Source of the DNA: Algoriphagus sp. Y33
GTDB taxonomy: Bacteria; Bacteroidota; Bacteroidia; Cytophagales; Cyclobacteriaceae
NCBI RefSeq assembly: GCF_014838715.1
Contig: NZ_CP061947.1
Span: 1,054,001 to 1,118,000, forward strand
Length of the DNA stretch: 64,000 bases
Reading direction: 5' to 3'
Positions 26,213 through 36,297 of this stretch are shown piece by piece (positions within the stretch are counted from its first letter, which is position 1; every line of letters begins with the position of its first letter). Under the pieces are notes generated by a model. It did no database searches. It saw nothing but the letters and a program-made list of their open reading frames with translations, and had not been told where the DNA came from. A program made the translations under genes and the position numbers.

Positions 26213-27517
26213 ATGAATACAGAATTAAAAGACGTAAAAATTGCCATTATCGGATTAGGGTATGTTGGACTTCCTTTGGCAGTGGAGTTTGCAAAAAAGT
26301 ACACTACAATCGGATTTGATATTGATACTAAGCGGATAGGGGAACTGAATGCAGGAAGGGACAATACGCTTGAGATTGCCGATGAGTTGCTTCAGTCTGT
26401 ACTCGTGAAGAATTTTGATATGCCTGATACAAATGGGTTGCTTGTAACTACTCAATCCTCCTATCTTGCTGATTGTACAGTGTATATCGTTACGGTGCCT
26501 ACACCTACAGATAAACATAATCGCCCGGTATTGACTCCAATGCTGAAAGCATCTGAGAACATTGGTCGGTACCTCAAAAAAGGAGATGTGGTCATCTATG
26601 AGTCTACAGTATATCCCGGTGTTACAGAGGAAGAATGCGTGCCTGTACTTGAGAAAGTATCAGGAATGAAATTCAATGAAGATTTTTTTGCCGGCTACTC
26701 CCCGGAGCGGATTAATCCGGGAGACAAGGAGCATACGGTTGCCAAGATTCTGAAAGTCACCTCTGGCTCTACACCCGAAATCGCGGAGTTTGTAGATCAG
26801 CTCTACCGCACCGTCATTACGGCAGGAACTCACAAAGCATCTTCTATCAAAGTGGCGGAGGCAGCCAAGGTGATAGAGAATTCCCAGCGGGATATCAACA
26901 TTGCTTTTGTAAACGAACTGTCAAAAATCTTCAACTTACTGGGGATAGATACGAATGAGGTTCTGGAAGCTGCCGGTACCAAGTGGAATTTTCTGAAATT
27001 CAAACCGGGATTGGTAGGAGGGCATTGCATAGGGGTAGATCCCTTCTATTTGGCACAAAAGGCCCAAGAAATGGGATATCACCCCGAAATCATCTTGGCA
27101 GGACGCCGACTGAACGACAGCATGGGGAAGCATGTCGCTACTGAAGTGGTCAAATTGATGATGCGTAAGGACATCAAGGTAATCGATTCCAAAGTTTTGA
27201 TTTTGGGATTTACTTTTAAAGAGGACTGTCCGGATGTACGAAATACACGGGTTATAGACATCTATCGGGAGTTACAGACTTATGATATGGAGGTGGATGT
27301 ATTTGATCCATGGGCAAGCCGTGAAGAAGTAATTCATGAATATGGAATCACTATGTTGGATAAGAGCAATACGATTGATTTGTCTTCCTATTCTTCGGTG
27401 ATACTTGCCGTGGCACACAAGGAATTCCTAAAGCTTCCAATATCCAAATCAGCTAGTCAAGTGGTATTTGATGTTAAGGGAGTTTTGGAAAAGGATCGGA
27501 TTGATGCAAGACTTTAA
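26213..27517 (+). CDS. UDP-N-acetyl-hexosamine 6-dehydrogenase (WbpA/TviB-like)
   Basis: A 434-residue nucleotide-sugar dehydrogenase. The NAD-binding motif is [20 protein letters not shown]. The catalytic cysteine is C272 in [13 protein letters not shown], and the C-terminal UDP-binding part has [16 protein letters not shown]. The wording [12 protein letters not shown] and AGRRLND puts it with the WbpA/TviB/WecC branch that oxidises UDP-GlcNAc, UDP-GalNAc or UDP-ManNAc to the uronate, rather than with UDP-glucose dehydrogenases. ATG 26213 begins [14 protein letters not shown]; a TTG at 26183 is less likely. It would supply the UDP-GlcNAcA needed by the WbpB/D/E enzymes encoded at 52.3-55.1 kb. 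Confidence 0.9.
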   Translation: MNTELKDVKIAIIGLGYVGLPLAVEFAKKYTTIGFDIDTKRIGELNAGRDNTLEIADELLQSVLVKNFDMPDTNGLLVTTQSSYLADCTVYIVTVPTPTDKHNRPVLTPMLKASENIGRYLKKGDVVIYESTVYPGVTEEECVPVLEKVSGMKFNEDFFAGYSPERINPGDKEHTVAKILKVTSGSTPEIAEFVDQLYRTVITAGTHKASSIKVAEAAKVIENSQRDINIAFVNELSKIFNLLGIDTNEVLEAAGTKWNFLKFKPGLVGGHCIGVDPFYLAQKAQEMGYHPEIILAGRRLNDSMGKHVATEVVKLMMRKDIKVIDSKVLILGFTFKEDCPDVRNTRVIDIYRELQTYDMEVDVFDPWASREEVIHEYGITMLDKSNTIDLSSYSSVILAVAHKEFLKLPISKSASQVVFDVKGVLEKDRIDARL

Positions 27518-27571
27518 TTAATTGTTTGATTGAAAAGTAAGTATAGAAGCCCTCATTGTCTCGTATATGTT

Positions 27572-27579
27572 TATATTTG
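27572..27579 (+). promoter_or_regulatory. Possible -7 box (TATATTTG) before the adhesin gene
   Basis: Matches TAnnTTTG, 28 bases before the adhesin start codon. A TTG lies only 13 bases upstream, shorter than the usual spacing, so this is a weak prediction. It would give the adhesin a short leader and its own transcript inside the capsule block. Confidence 0.3.
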
Positions 27580-27607
27580 ATAATAGGGACTTTTCAATGG
27601 GCTATAA

Positions 27608-30600
27608 ATGATCCAAGTAGTTAGATGGTATAGTTTTACAGAGTGTATTTCTACTTTCCTATGGATAAGCATTATGCTTTTGCTGCTTTTACACTCTTCT
27701 TCTTTTGCTCAGGTGGCTATTTCCAGAGAAGGATATCCTTATTGCGAACCGTTTATTGGAGGTATTAATGACATTAGAAGACCTTATGTAACCTTATTCG
27801 GTGATGGAAATGGCCCTGGGGATTTAGCCTCAGCGCTTACGGGACAATCTATACGTCTTACTGAAAATGAACAATATAAAGATGGCTATGTTTATCTTGA
27901 TTTGCCTTTTTCTCCAGAATATGGTATTCAGGTTTCCTTTGAATATTTAAGCTATGGGGGAGACGGTGCTGATGGAATCGTGTTCTTCATGTTTGACGGA
28001 GAATATGGTGATTTGCCCCCTTCTTTACCTTTTAATATAGGTGGTTTTGGTGGGTCTTTAGGGTATGCACCTCGGATAGAAGGTGCTACAACCCACCCAG
28101 GCTTGTCAGGGGCATATATTGGGGTCGCACTTGATGAATGGGGTAATTTTATAAGCTTGGAATCGTCACCTCCCAATAAGCCTAATGGCTTGGGGCCAAA
28201 TCCTAAATTACCAGGCTATATGAGATATCCTCATACGGTTGGGGTTAGAGGTCCTGAAAGTAACGATTATAGAGTTTTTGATTACGCAGAAGTGAATATT
28301 GCTCCACGACCTATTGCTGACCAATTTCCAATTGATACAGGGCCATTCCCAGGACTGACATGCGCTAATCCTGAATACAGAAAAGTGTATGTAAATCTTT
28401 CTCCCCGTCCTGACGTAGGATATGATTTGACTGTACAGATGAGAGTAGGAGATGCAGTTTACAATGTTATAGGTCCTACCCATTACAATTTTGATGCTCC
28501 TGAAAATATAAAATTGGGATTCTCAGCTGCTACAGGTGAGAATAAGAATTTTCATGAAATCAGAAACTTAGCAGTTGACGTTTCTAAGGTAGAAGAGGCG
28601 CAAAGGCCCGTCGCCTCAGATGAGTTCTATAGGACATGTGTGAATGAAGAGCTGGAGATTTTTATTGATGTGGATTTACAAAGTTCTGATAAAGCGTTTA
28701 TTAGATGTATCCAACTCTATGAGGATGGTTTAGACATTGATAATCCAACTGCTCCATGGAATACCTTCTCTTCTGATATCGATCATACTCAATGTGGCTT
28801 GACTCCAATTTGTGTGTCATGTAACAGCGATTTGTCTCCAATTTCTACATCCTTAGGTGAATTTGTAGCAATAATTGAAGATTTGGACGATGGTAATTTT
28901 GAGGATCTTAGGGATAGAGTGGAGGTGATATTCACTCCAAATACTGGCGCCACGGGGAGATCGAAAATTTATTATACTGTAACTGATAATTTTGGATTGA
29001 CTTCGAAACCGAAGGAATTGGTGGTAGTGATTAATCCAATTCCAGAATTTTTGGATGAACCCTTGATAGAGCTACCTACCTGTGATGGTCAGAATGACGG
29101 TAAGATCACAGCTGAAGTAGGAAACTTGGTTCAGGGCTTTGATCACTATTGGCTTTACACAAACAAAGCAGGTGTGGAATCCAATCTGGGTAAGGGAGAG
29201 GTTATCGGAGAAGTAGTGAATGATGGGGATGGAGCCTCCTTTGTATTGGATGGAGTAAATGTTGGGCAATATGTATTGGTGATTCGAAACCCACTCGAAG
29301 ATGGTGAGAATGGATATTGTGAAGACCAACTAGCTATCCCTCTTATTGAAGATGAAACTGGTACACCAGTCACTGTGGAGGAAGATGAATTTATTGTTTG
29401 CGAAGGTGAATCCGTTACGATTTCTGCAGAAGTAGATCCTATTTATTTAAATGGCTTAACACCAAAATTTCTTTGGTATAAAGATGCAGCTAAAACACAA
29501 CCCATATTATCCAATCCTTCCGTTCCTGCAGCTGACGGATTTACCTATGAAGTTACGCCTGACGGAAATTTAATAGTCGATGGCTTGGTTTCACAGGCAG
29601 GTGATCCGTTTACCTATAATTTTTATGTAGAAGTAGATGTGGATAGATCTGGTAGTCAAAATCTCTGTTCCATGATTGGCGATCTTGAAGTTGCAGCTTC
29701 GGTTACGGTGCATCCAGCGGTCACTTTTGATACTCCTATTATTCTGGATGATTGGTGCATGGGAAATATGGGAAGCATAAATATTACTTTTCGGAGGGGA
29801 AATCAAATATTGACCGAGTATAGGCTTTTTGACTCTAACGGAGATGAATTTAGGCCAGTTCAACCCACGGGACTTTTTGAAGGACTGCCAAAAGGAAATT
29901 ATACGGTAGTTGGTACATCTCAGGATCCTGACTGTTTGCAGCAATACGAATTTGAAGTCTTAGGACCAGAAAATACATTGGCTATTGAATTAGTCAATTC
30001 TATAGATCCTACCTGCGAATTGGATAATGGCTTGGTGAGCTGGCAGGTTGCGGGAGGAAATGGAGGATATGAGTTTGTTTCCATCTCTGGATATCCTGAC
30101 TCTTCAGCTCCTATTGTAAACAAAGTTGGAGAGGATATATTTGAGATAAATGGTTTGATTTCTGTTCTTAATCCATACACGCTCACACTTACTGTAAGAG
30201 ATTCTCAGGGCTGCGAAATCAGTTCTACACAGTTAATCACCCCTCAAATTTTGCCTGAATACTCATTAACAGCTATAGAAATCTGTTTAAATGAATCCCA
30301 TATTTTTATTCCTTCCATGGATAATCCCGGTACACCTGATGCTGCTCCGGTCTTCCGCTGGTACAAAGATCAGAATGCCACGGAAGCTGATGAGATCCTT
30401 TCCGGCGAGGATACGGACTTAGGTATGACGTTCGCCGTAGATGCCAGCACTGGACAACTTACTGTCAGCGAAATCACAGACTCGGGCACCTATACTTTTT
30501 ATTTAAGACCGGATCTTTTAAATGACTGTCTACTTGAGCCTTTACCGGTGACACTAGTAGTAAATCCTCTACCTGTAGTTGAAATAGTCCGCTCACAGTC

Positions 30601-33600
30601 TGCCTCTTGCTTCGGTGGAGATGATGGCCTTATAGAGGTCAACGTGACTAATGGAAACATCACTGAGTTTGAATTTTTGCTTGAGGGTGAAGAAATAAAC
30701 ACCGGTTATCAAAGCAGTCCAATATTTGACTCCGGAATTACCGAAGGGAACTATACCATCCATGTAAGAAATACCGGCACCGGATGCGAAAGTACCATTG
30801 AAGAAATACTGGCAGATCCTGAAGAACTTGTCTTTACTATTCTCGATTCAACTGACCCTTCCTGCAATCTCGATAATGGTACGATTTTATTCCAAGTCTC
30901 AGGTGGCACCCCTGTGGATGATGGTGGATATACAATCACAATCAACGGGGATGAGCTCGCGGCGTTTGATATAAGCGAGACCACTCCGAATACTTTTTTA
31001 GTAGAGAATCTCCCGGAAGGCAATTACACTATCCTAATCGAGGATCAGAATTCCTGTCCAGCGCAGGATAGCAGAGATTTAGTTGCCCAGATCCTTCCGG
31101 TGTACTCTATGACAGATGAAGAAATCTGCCTAAATGAATCCCACAGTTTTATTCCTTCCATAGATAATCCCGGTACACCTGATGCATCTCCGATTTTCCG
31201 CTGGTACAAGGATGAAAATGCTGCTGATACTAATGAAATTCTTTCCGGGGAGGATACGGACTTGGGCATGACGTTCACCGTAGATGCCAGCACTGGACAA
31301 CTTACTGTCAGCGAAATCACAGACGCAGGTACCTATACCTTTTATCTAAGACCTGATATTTTTAATGAGTGTCCACTTGATCCTGTTCCTGTGGTTTTGA
31401 CTGTCAATCCAATTCCAGAAGTAGATTTTGATCCAGTTTCACCTTTATGCTTTGATGAATCTTCAGGAAGTCTTAACCTGACTTCTGGAGGATCTGTAGA
31501 TTATACCTATTCCTTAGTTGGAAACCCAGCTTCATTCAACACAGCTACCGGTTCTTTTGAAGGATTGGCTGCGGGAACGTATACTATCGTGATCAGGAAT
31601 GAGGTCACTGACTGCTCGGTGGAAATCGAAAGAACAATTGATTCTACACCTGAATTGTTAATTGCAGAGCTTTCTTCGAGCGATCCCACTTGCGGAGCGC
31701 CCAACGGTGAAATAAGTTTTGAGGTATCGGGTGGTAATCCGGGTTATGATATTACGATCAATGGAGACCCACTTTCCAATTTTTCTTTCATCGAGACTGG
31801 CTCAGTTTACACCGTAAGTAACTTGGGACCGGATACTTATGATATTAACGTAGTAGATGAGAATGGCTGCGCCAAATCTTTGCCTACTATTATATTAACC
31901 AATAATGATGGGATAGAAATTGATGTTGCACCTTCAGAGCTGGATATCTGTGAAGGAGCTACAGCGGTTTTACGTCCGGATATTGATGCCCCTGCCGGTA
32001 CTCCAATTAGGATCCGCTGGTATAAAAATGCTGACTATACCAATGAGATTTTAGATGGAGCTCAGGATGGGCAAGAGTCTTTCACTATTTTACAGGATTA
32101 CAGCCTTTCGATTGAAGGGCTTTCGTCAGGTAATTTTACTTATTACGCCAGAGTAGGTGGGGATAATATCTGTATCAAAGATTCTGAGTCTTCGGTGATA
32201 GTATTGGATAAGATTGCTGCAGTTCTCGATCCATCTCCTATAGTTTGCTTTGGAGATTCCAATGGTCATCTAATGATAGGAAATGTTACAGGAGGAAGTG
32301 GTAAGTTTGAATATAGTATTGATGGAGCTTCTTGGCAATCAGATCCTTTATTTGAGGGGTTATCTGCTGGAGACTATTCACTGTCGGTACGTGATACCAA
32401 TGGACTTAATAGTTGTTTTTTTACTGAGGATTTTACTATTGAGGGTCCTGCTGGAGCTATTGAAATGGCACCAAATGTTCCTATACCTTCGAGTTGCGGA
32501 GAAAACAACGGAGAGATCATGAATGTAGTTATTTCTGGAGGCTGGGGAGATTATACGCATCAATGGACAAAAGACAGCCCTACCGGAACGGCTATTACGG
32601 GGCCGATTACAGGAATAAAGGATTTGGCCCCCGGAATGTATTACCTGACAGTCGCAGATACTGAAGGCTGTGAGGCAATTTTTGATTTCGAGATAGAAAT
32701 TGCTCCTGATCCTGTGTATGCAATTAATTCTGTTGCTGATGCGTGTTTTGGAGAGCAGATATCCCTTGAGGCTGTTCACACCCCAGGGGATCTTAATGAT
32801 CCAGTCGCCAGAACTAATGTAGTGTGGTATAAGGGCCCAGACCAATCCGGTCTAATCAGTGATGGTGTCGATCCTACAAATTCAAACATCAACTACACCA
32901 TTGTGGTTGATCCTGCTAATTGGGTAAATTCTACATTGAAAATTGATGGTCTCCCTGCAGGAGTGTATACCTATTATCTTTTTGTAGAGTGTACTCAGGA
33001 GGAAATTCCTGTGACTTTTGAGGTGTTTGATTTCCCTGTCTTGACATTTACGGGAGTTAAGGAAAGTTGCTATCAAGCGGGAGATGGTAAAATAATTATT
33101 GACGGTACTGTAGAGCCTGGAATGCTTTTCGAAATAAGTAATATCACTTATGATGAAACCGAATTGGCTGCTGCAGACTTTTCACCCGGCATGTATACTG
33201 TAAATGCCCAAGGAGCTGTGTGTACACAATCATTTACCGTAACTATAGATCCTGCACTTGAACTAAGTGGTGATTTGGTGGACTCCAAGGATGCAGCCTG
33301 TGGATTGACAGACGGCTATCTGAGTTTTGAATGGAATGGAGGACAGCCCCCGTATTTGCTCACGCTTACACAATCTGATGGAGCAGAGCTTACCCATACC
33401 ACTTCTGATGCAGCGTATACTTTTGACAATCTTGGACAGGGAAACTATTCCTTCACCATTACAGATGATGAAGGTTGTGTATTTAATTTGGGTAATCCTG
33501 TCACAGTACAGGACGGTCCAACCGAGATTATTGTAGACCAGCTATATTCTAGCTGCGATGGCAAGCCTATCTCTATTAGTCCTCAAGTAAATCCTGCTAA

Positions 33601-35422
33601 TTCCAATGCGGTATTCACTTGGTACAAAGGAACTGTTTCAGCTGCAAATGAAATCTCGGATGGTGAAGTTATAGATGGCGTTACCTTCATTCTCAATGCA
33701 CGAGGTGATCTTGATATGACCGGCACCACAGTCGATAATGCCCCATTTGAGCTTATGGTAACTGTGGCAGGAGATGGATTGTGCCCAGGAGATGAAAAGA
33801 AAGTGGGTATAGGAGTTTTTGGAAACCCGCAGGTGCAGGTGAATCCAATTAATGAGCTATGCTTCGGTGAAGGAGGAAGTCTTAAGCTGGAAGTACCGGG
33901 GGGACAATTGCTCGAATTCAGTCTGAATGGAGGTGCTTATCAGGCTTACCCTAATGATATCATTGACGGACTTGCACCTGGTTCTTACAAATTGGAAGCC
34001 AGAAATCCTAACGGATGTGTGGTTGAAGTAGGGAATTATGCTGTAAGCGGGCCCTCAGCGCCTTTGGAGTTGCAGGCTACAGCCATAGGAGCCAGTTGTC
34101 TCAGTCCTAATGGGATGATAATAGGTACTATTTTAGGAGGTACAGCTCCTTATAATGTGAAGGCAGTAGGTGTTTCGGGGGAAGTTCCAGTTGTTTTAGA
34201 AGGGAATAGGTTCACCATCGAGAATCAACCACTTGGAAACTACGAGTTGTCAGTTACAGACGCAAACCAATGTGAGGACACTGAGCCGGCATTGACTATT
34301 ACAAATGATCCACTCCAAGTAGCTGTAGATGACATATCCATATGTGAGGGAGAAGCCGCTGTCCTTACTCCCAGAGTACTAGGAGGTCAAGGTGCTGGGC
34401 TTGCCTATTCTTGGTTTAAGGATAGGCAGGGATTAGAAATTGTTCCTGTAGGCACAAGTACCGATGGCGACCTAATCTATGAGGTGGATGCCAGTGGGGT
34501 TCTTACCATTACAGGATTAAGCCTATCTGATTCACCTATTACCTACTATGCAGAATTGGACATCAACAGACCTTGTAGCAGAGAGCTTGCTCCAGCTGTC
34601 GTGACAGTACAGACTATTCCAAATTTGAAAACACGGAATCCGTCTCTAGTATGTGATCCTACGCAAACTGTAGATTTATCTTTATACATAGATGGATTCG
34701 ATCCAGATACATATGATTATGAAATTTTTGACAAAAATGATAATCAGATGAGAATGGAGGATATCAGGCAAGTATCTGAGACAGGAACGTATAAAGTTAG
34801 AATGAAGAACAAAAATTCAAACTGTTATACTGCGACTGATCGTATATTGGTTAGAATCGCAGATGTAGAACTGGTAGCTGAGTTTGAATATGAAGTAGAG
34901 GTGGTAGCTGGCCAGCCGGTGGCAAATCAGCAGGTAGGAATAGGGGATGAGGTACAGTTTCTGGACCGTAGTATCGGTAATCCAGTTCGATGGGAATGGG
35001 ATTTTGGCGATGGTGCGACATCGACTGAAGCTAATCCGATTCATGTATTTGCAGAGATAAGAACCTATCTGGTGATATTGACAACATGGGATGAAATGGG
35101 GTGTGAGAGCTCGACGGTATTGGAAATTGAAATAACGGACAATTTTGATATTATATTTCCCAATGCTTTTACTCCTGATCGCAGCGACGGCAAAAACAAT
35201 TATTTCTTCCCTAAATTCCGTGGCTTGGCTTCTCTAAAAGTTTACGTGTTCACTACATGGGGTGAATTGATTTATGAGTCCTCATCATTAGAAGATAAGG
35301 GGTGGGACGGAACATTTAGGAATACACCTGCAAAGAATGGGAATTATGTTTTCCGGGGAAAATATACAAGCCGTGGAGGTTTTGAAGGAGAAACTTCTGG
35401 CGTTTTTATTTTAATTAGATAA
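27608..35422 (+). CDS. Giant secreted adhesin: lectin-like head, seven repeat modules, PKD and CHU_C sorting domain
   Basis: A 2604-residue surface protein. A signal peptide (ISIMLLLLLHSSSFAQ) is followed to about residue 330 by an L-type/legume-lectin-like domain (GGDGADGIVFFMFDGE, SGAYIGVALDEWGNF). From about 600 to 2390 there are seven modules of 265-295 residues. Each has an Ig-like part with a W-Y/F-K motif (LWYKDAAKTQP, RWYKDQNATE, RWYKDENAAD, RWYKNADYTNE, VWYKGPDQSG, TWYKGTVSAAN, SWFKDRQGLE) and SprB-like Cys-rich parts (SCFGGDDGLIEV, NLPEGNYTILI). A PKD domain (VRWEWDFGDGATST, near 2460) and a C-terminal CHU_C domain (NAFTPDRSDGKNNYFFPKF, from about 2518) end the protein. CHU_C marks type IX secretion substrates. 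It is probably a cell-surface adhesin that may bind the locus polysaccharide; that link is inference from position next to wza/wzc. Confidence 0.88.
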   Translation: MIQVVRWYSFTECISTFLWISIMLLLLLHSSSFAQVAISREGYPYCEPFIGGINDIRRPYVTLFGDGNGPGDLASALTGQSIRLTENEQYKDGYVYLDLPFSPEYGIQVSFEYLSYGGDGADGIVFFMFDGEYGDLPPSLPFNIGGFGGSLGYAPRIEGATTHPGLSGAYIGVALDEWGNFISLESSPPNKPNGLGPNPKLPGYMRYPHTVGVRGPESNDYRVFDYAEVNIAPRPIADQFPIDTGPFPGLTCANPEYRKVYVNLSPRPDVGYDLTVQMRVGDAVYNVIGPTHYNFDAPENIKLGFSAATGENKNFHEIRNLAVDVSKVEEAQRPVASDEFYRTCVNEELEIFIDVDLQSSDKAFIRCIQLYEDGLDIDNPTAPWNTFSSDIDHTQCGLTPICVSCNSDLSPISTSLGEFVAIIEDLDDGNFEDLRDRVEVIFTPNTGATGRSKIYYTVTDNFGLTSKPKELVVVINPIPEFLDEPLIELPTCDGQNDGKITAEVGNLVQGFDHYWLYTNKAGVESNLGKGEVIGEVVNDGDGASFVLDGVNVGQYVLVIRNPLEDGENGYCEDQLAIPLIEDETGTPVTVEEDEFIVCEGESVTISAEVDPIYLNGLTPKFLWYKDAAKTQPILSNPSVPAADGFTYEVTPDGNLIVDGLVSQAGDPFTYNFYVEVDVDRSGSQNLCSMIGDLEVAASVTVHPAVTFDTPIILDDWCMGNMGSINITFRRGNQILTEYRLFDSNGDEFRPVQPTGLFEGLPKGNYTVVGTSQDPDCLQQYEFEVLGPENTLAIELVNSIDPTCELDNGLVSWQVAGGNGGYEFVSISGYPDSSAPIVNKVGEDIFEINGLISVLNPYTLTLTVRDSQGCEISSTQLITPQILPEYSLTAIEICLNESHIFIPSMDNPGTPDAAPVFRWYKDQNATEADEILSGEDTDLGMTFAVDASTGQLTVSEITDSGTYTFYLRPDLLNDCLLEPLPVTLVVNPLPVVEIVRSQSASCFGGDDGLIEVNVTNGNITEFEFLLEGEEINTGYQSSPIFDSGITEGNYTIHVRNTGTGCESTIEEILADPEELVFTILDSTDPSCNLDNGTILFQVSGGTPVDDGGYTITINGDELAAFDISETTPNTFLVENLPEGNYTILIEDQNSCPAQDSRDLVAQILPVYSMTDEEICLNESHSFIPSIDNPGTPDASPIFRWYKDENAADTNEILSGEDTDLGMTFTVDASTGQLTVSEITDAGTYTFYLRPDIFNECPLDPVPVVLTVNPIPEVDFDPVSPLCFDESSGSLNLTSGGSVDYTYSLVGNPASFNTATGSFEGLAAGTYTIVIRNEVTDCSVEIERTIDSTPELLIAELSSSDPTCGAPNGEISFEVSGGNPGYDITINGDPLSNFSFIETGSVYTVSNLGPDTYDINVVDENGCAKSLPTIILTNNDGIEIDVAPSELDICEGATAVLRPDIDAPAGTPIRIRWYKNADYTNEILDGAQDGQESFTILQDYSLSIEGLSSGNFTYYARVGGDNICIKDSESSVIVLDKIAAVLDPSPIVCFGDSNGHLMIGNVTGGSGKFEYSIDGASWQSDPLFEGLSAGDYSLSVRDTNGLNSCFFTEDFTIEGPAGAIEMAPNVPIPSSCGENNGEIMNVVISGGWGDYTHQWTKDSPTGTAITGPITGIKDLAPGMYYLTVADTEGCEAIFDFEIEIAPDPVYAINSVADACFGEQISLEAVHTPGDLNDPVARTNVVWYKGPDQSGLISDGVDPTNSNINYTIVVDPANWVNSTLKIDGLPAGVYTYYLFVECTQEEIPVTFEVFDFPVLTFTGVKESCYQAGDGKIIIDGTVEPGMLFEISNITYDETELAAADFSPGMYTVNAQGAVCTQSFTVTIDPALELSGDLVDSKDAACGLTDGYLSFEWNGGQPPYLLTLTQSDGAELTHTTSDAAYTFDNLGQGNYSFTITDDEGCVFNLGNPVTVQDGPTEIIVDQLYSSCDGKPISISPQVNPANSNAVFTWYKGTVSAANEISDGEVIDGVTFILNARGDLDMTGTTVDNAPFELMVTVAGDGLCPGDEKKVGIGVFGNPQVQVNPINELCFGEGGSLKLEVPGGQLLEFSLNGGAYQAYPNDIIDGLAPGSYKLEARNPNGCVVEVGNYAVSGPSAPLELQATAIGASCLSPNGMIIGTILGGTAPYNVKAVGVSGEVPVVLEGNRFTIENQPLGNYELSVTDANQCEDTEPALTITNDPLQVAVDDISICEGEAAVLTPRVLGGQGAGLAYSWFKDRQGLEIVPVGTSTDGDLIYEVDASGVLTITGLSLSDSPITYYAELDINRPCSRELAPAVVTVQTIPNLKTRNPSLVCDPTQTVDLSLYIDGFDPDTYDYEIFDKNDNQMRMEDIRQVSETGTYKVRMKNKNSNCYTATDRILVRIADVELVAEFEYEVEVVAGQPVANQQVGIGDEVQFLDRSIGNPVRWEWDFGDGATSTEANPIHVFAEIRTYLVILTTWDEMGCESSTVLEIEITDNFDIIFPNAFTPDRSDGKNNYFFPKFRGLASLKVYVFTTWGELIYESSSLEDKGWDGTFRNTPAKNGNYVFRGKYTSRGGFEGETSGVFILIR
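30278..30580 (+). repeat. Adhesin intragenic repeat, copy 1
   Basis: Codes for an Ig-like unit starting EICLNESHIFIPSMDNPGTP and ending near VNPLPVVE. It is much more alike to copy 2 (31121-31424) than to the other five modules: 47 bases at 30435-30481 are identical to 31278-31324. The copies are exactly 843 bases apart, so they stay in frame. Confidence 0.85.
31121..31424 (+). repeat. Adhesin intragenic repeat, copy 2
   Basis: Second copy of the Ig-like unit, starting EICLNESHSFIPSIDNPGTP. High nucleotide identity with copy 1, including third codon positions, points to recent duplication or gene conversion between neighbouring modules. Unequal crossing-over between the copies would remove or add 281 residues in frame. 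Confidence 0.85.
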
Positions 35423-35454
35423 TATTGCACTCCAATAGACTCACTTGAAAAAAT

Positions 35455-36291
35455 ATGAATAGCACAAATACTTTAGATAAGGCAAATTTTGTCTTTAGGT
35501 CACTTATATTCCTTTGTTTTTTAGGACTCATTACTTCCTGCATTTCTAATAAAAAAGTCCTCTATTTGCAAAACCAAAGTAATAATGAGGCGTTGGAATC
35601 AGGAAAAAGGATACCTCACCATATGGTGGATTACAGATTGCAGTTCAATGACATCGTGGATGTGAAAGTAATTACCAATGACGAGATTTTGAGAAAAGGG
35701 TTTAGCCTTAATACCGCTGAAACTGGGCAGACTATGGGAATGCAGCCTGGACAGGGCGGAGGGGATGTTTATTACATGACCGGTTATACTGTAGACAAAA
35801 ACGGTTTTATTGATATACCCCTATTAGGAAAGGTCAAAGTAAGCAACTTGACATTGGATGAAGCAAAAGAACAAATCAGAGAAGACCTTAAAGCTTACAT
35901 TCGGGGTGATTTTTTTGTTAGAGTTAAGTTAGGAGGTATCAGATACAGTGCTTTAGGAGAATTTAGAGCTCCTGGAAAATACGTGATACTTCAGGATAGA
36001 ATGACTATTTTTGAAGCAATTGCCAATGCTGGAGATCTAACTGTTTTGGCTAAAAGAGATAATATAAAGCTGATCAGACAATATGCCGACGGAAGTGAGA
36101 TTTACGATGTGAATCTTAATGACCGAGACCTTCTGTACAGTGACTTTTATTTCATCAGACCAAATGACCAGCTGTATGCTGAGCCACTTAAAGTAAGAGA
36201 AGTGGGCGCGGGCGAAAATGCTGCCCAAACCCTTACCTTATTGATTACGCTCTTTACTTTCGCCGCCTTGGTGCTAAATCTTTCAAAGTAA
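35455..36291 (+). CDS. Wza-like polysaccharide export lipoprotein
   Basis: A 278-residue outer-membrane polysaccharide export (OPX) protein. The signal sequence ends in a lipobox, GLITSC, with C29 as the lipidated residue. A polysaccharide-export (PES) domain follows (YRLQFNDIVDVKVI, VDKNGFIDIPLLGKVKVSNL), then an SLBB domain (YSALGEFRAPGKYVILQDRM). The C-terminus has a hydrophobic helix (TLTLLITLFTFAALVLNL), as expected for the membrane-spanning end. It is followed after 6 bases by the wzc-like gene, the usual pairing. It would form the outer-membrane exit channel for the capsule or exopolysaccharide. Confidence 0.92.
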   Translation: MNSTNTLDKANFVFRSLIFLCFLGLITSCISNKKVLYLQNQSNNEALESGKRIPHHMVDYRLQFNDIVDVKVITNDEILRKGFSLNTAETGQTMGMQPGQGGGDVYYMTGYTVDKNGFIDIPLLGKVKVSNLTLDEAKEQIREDLKAYIRGDFFVRVKLGGIRYSALGEFRAPGKYVILQDRMTIFEAIANAGDLTVLAKRDNIKLIRQYADGSEIYDVNLNDRDLLYSDFYFIRPNDQLYAEPLKVREVGAGENAAQTLTLLITLFTFAALVLNLSK

Positions 36292-36297
36292 TTTTCA

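Noticed and set aside
32378..32845. 155-codon minus-strand open frame inside the adhesin gene
   Set aside because: Adhesin reading frame and its repeats continue without a break here; the reverse frame has no domain.
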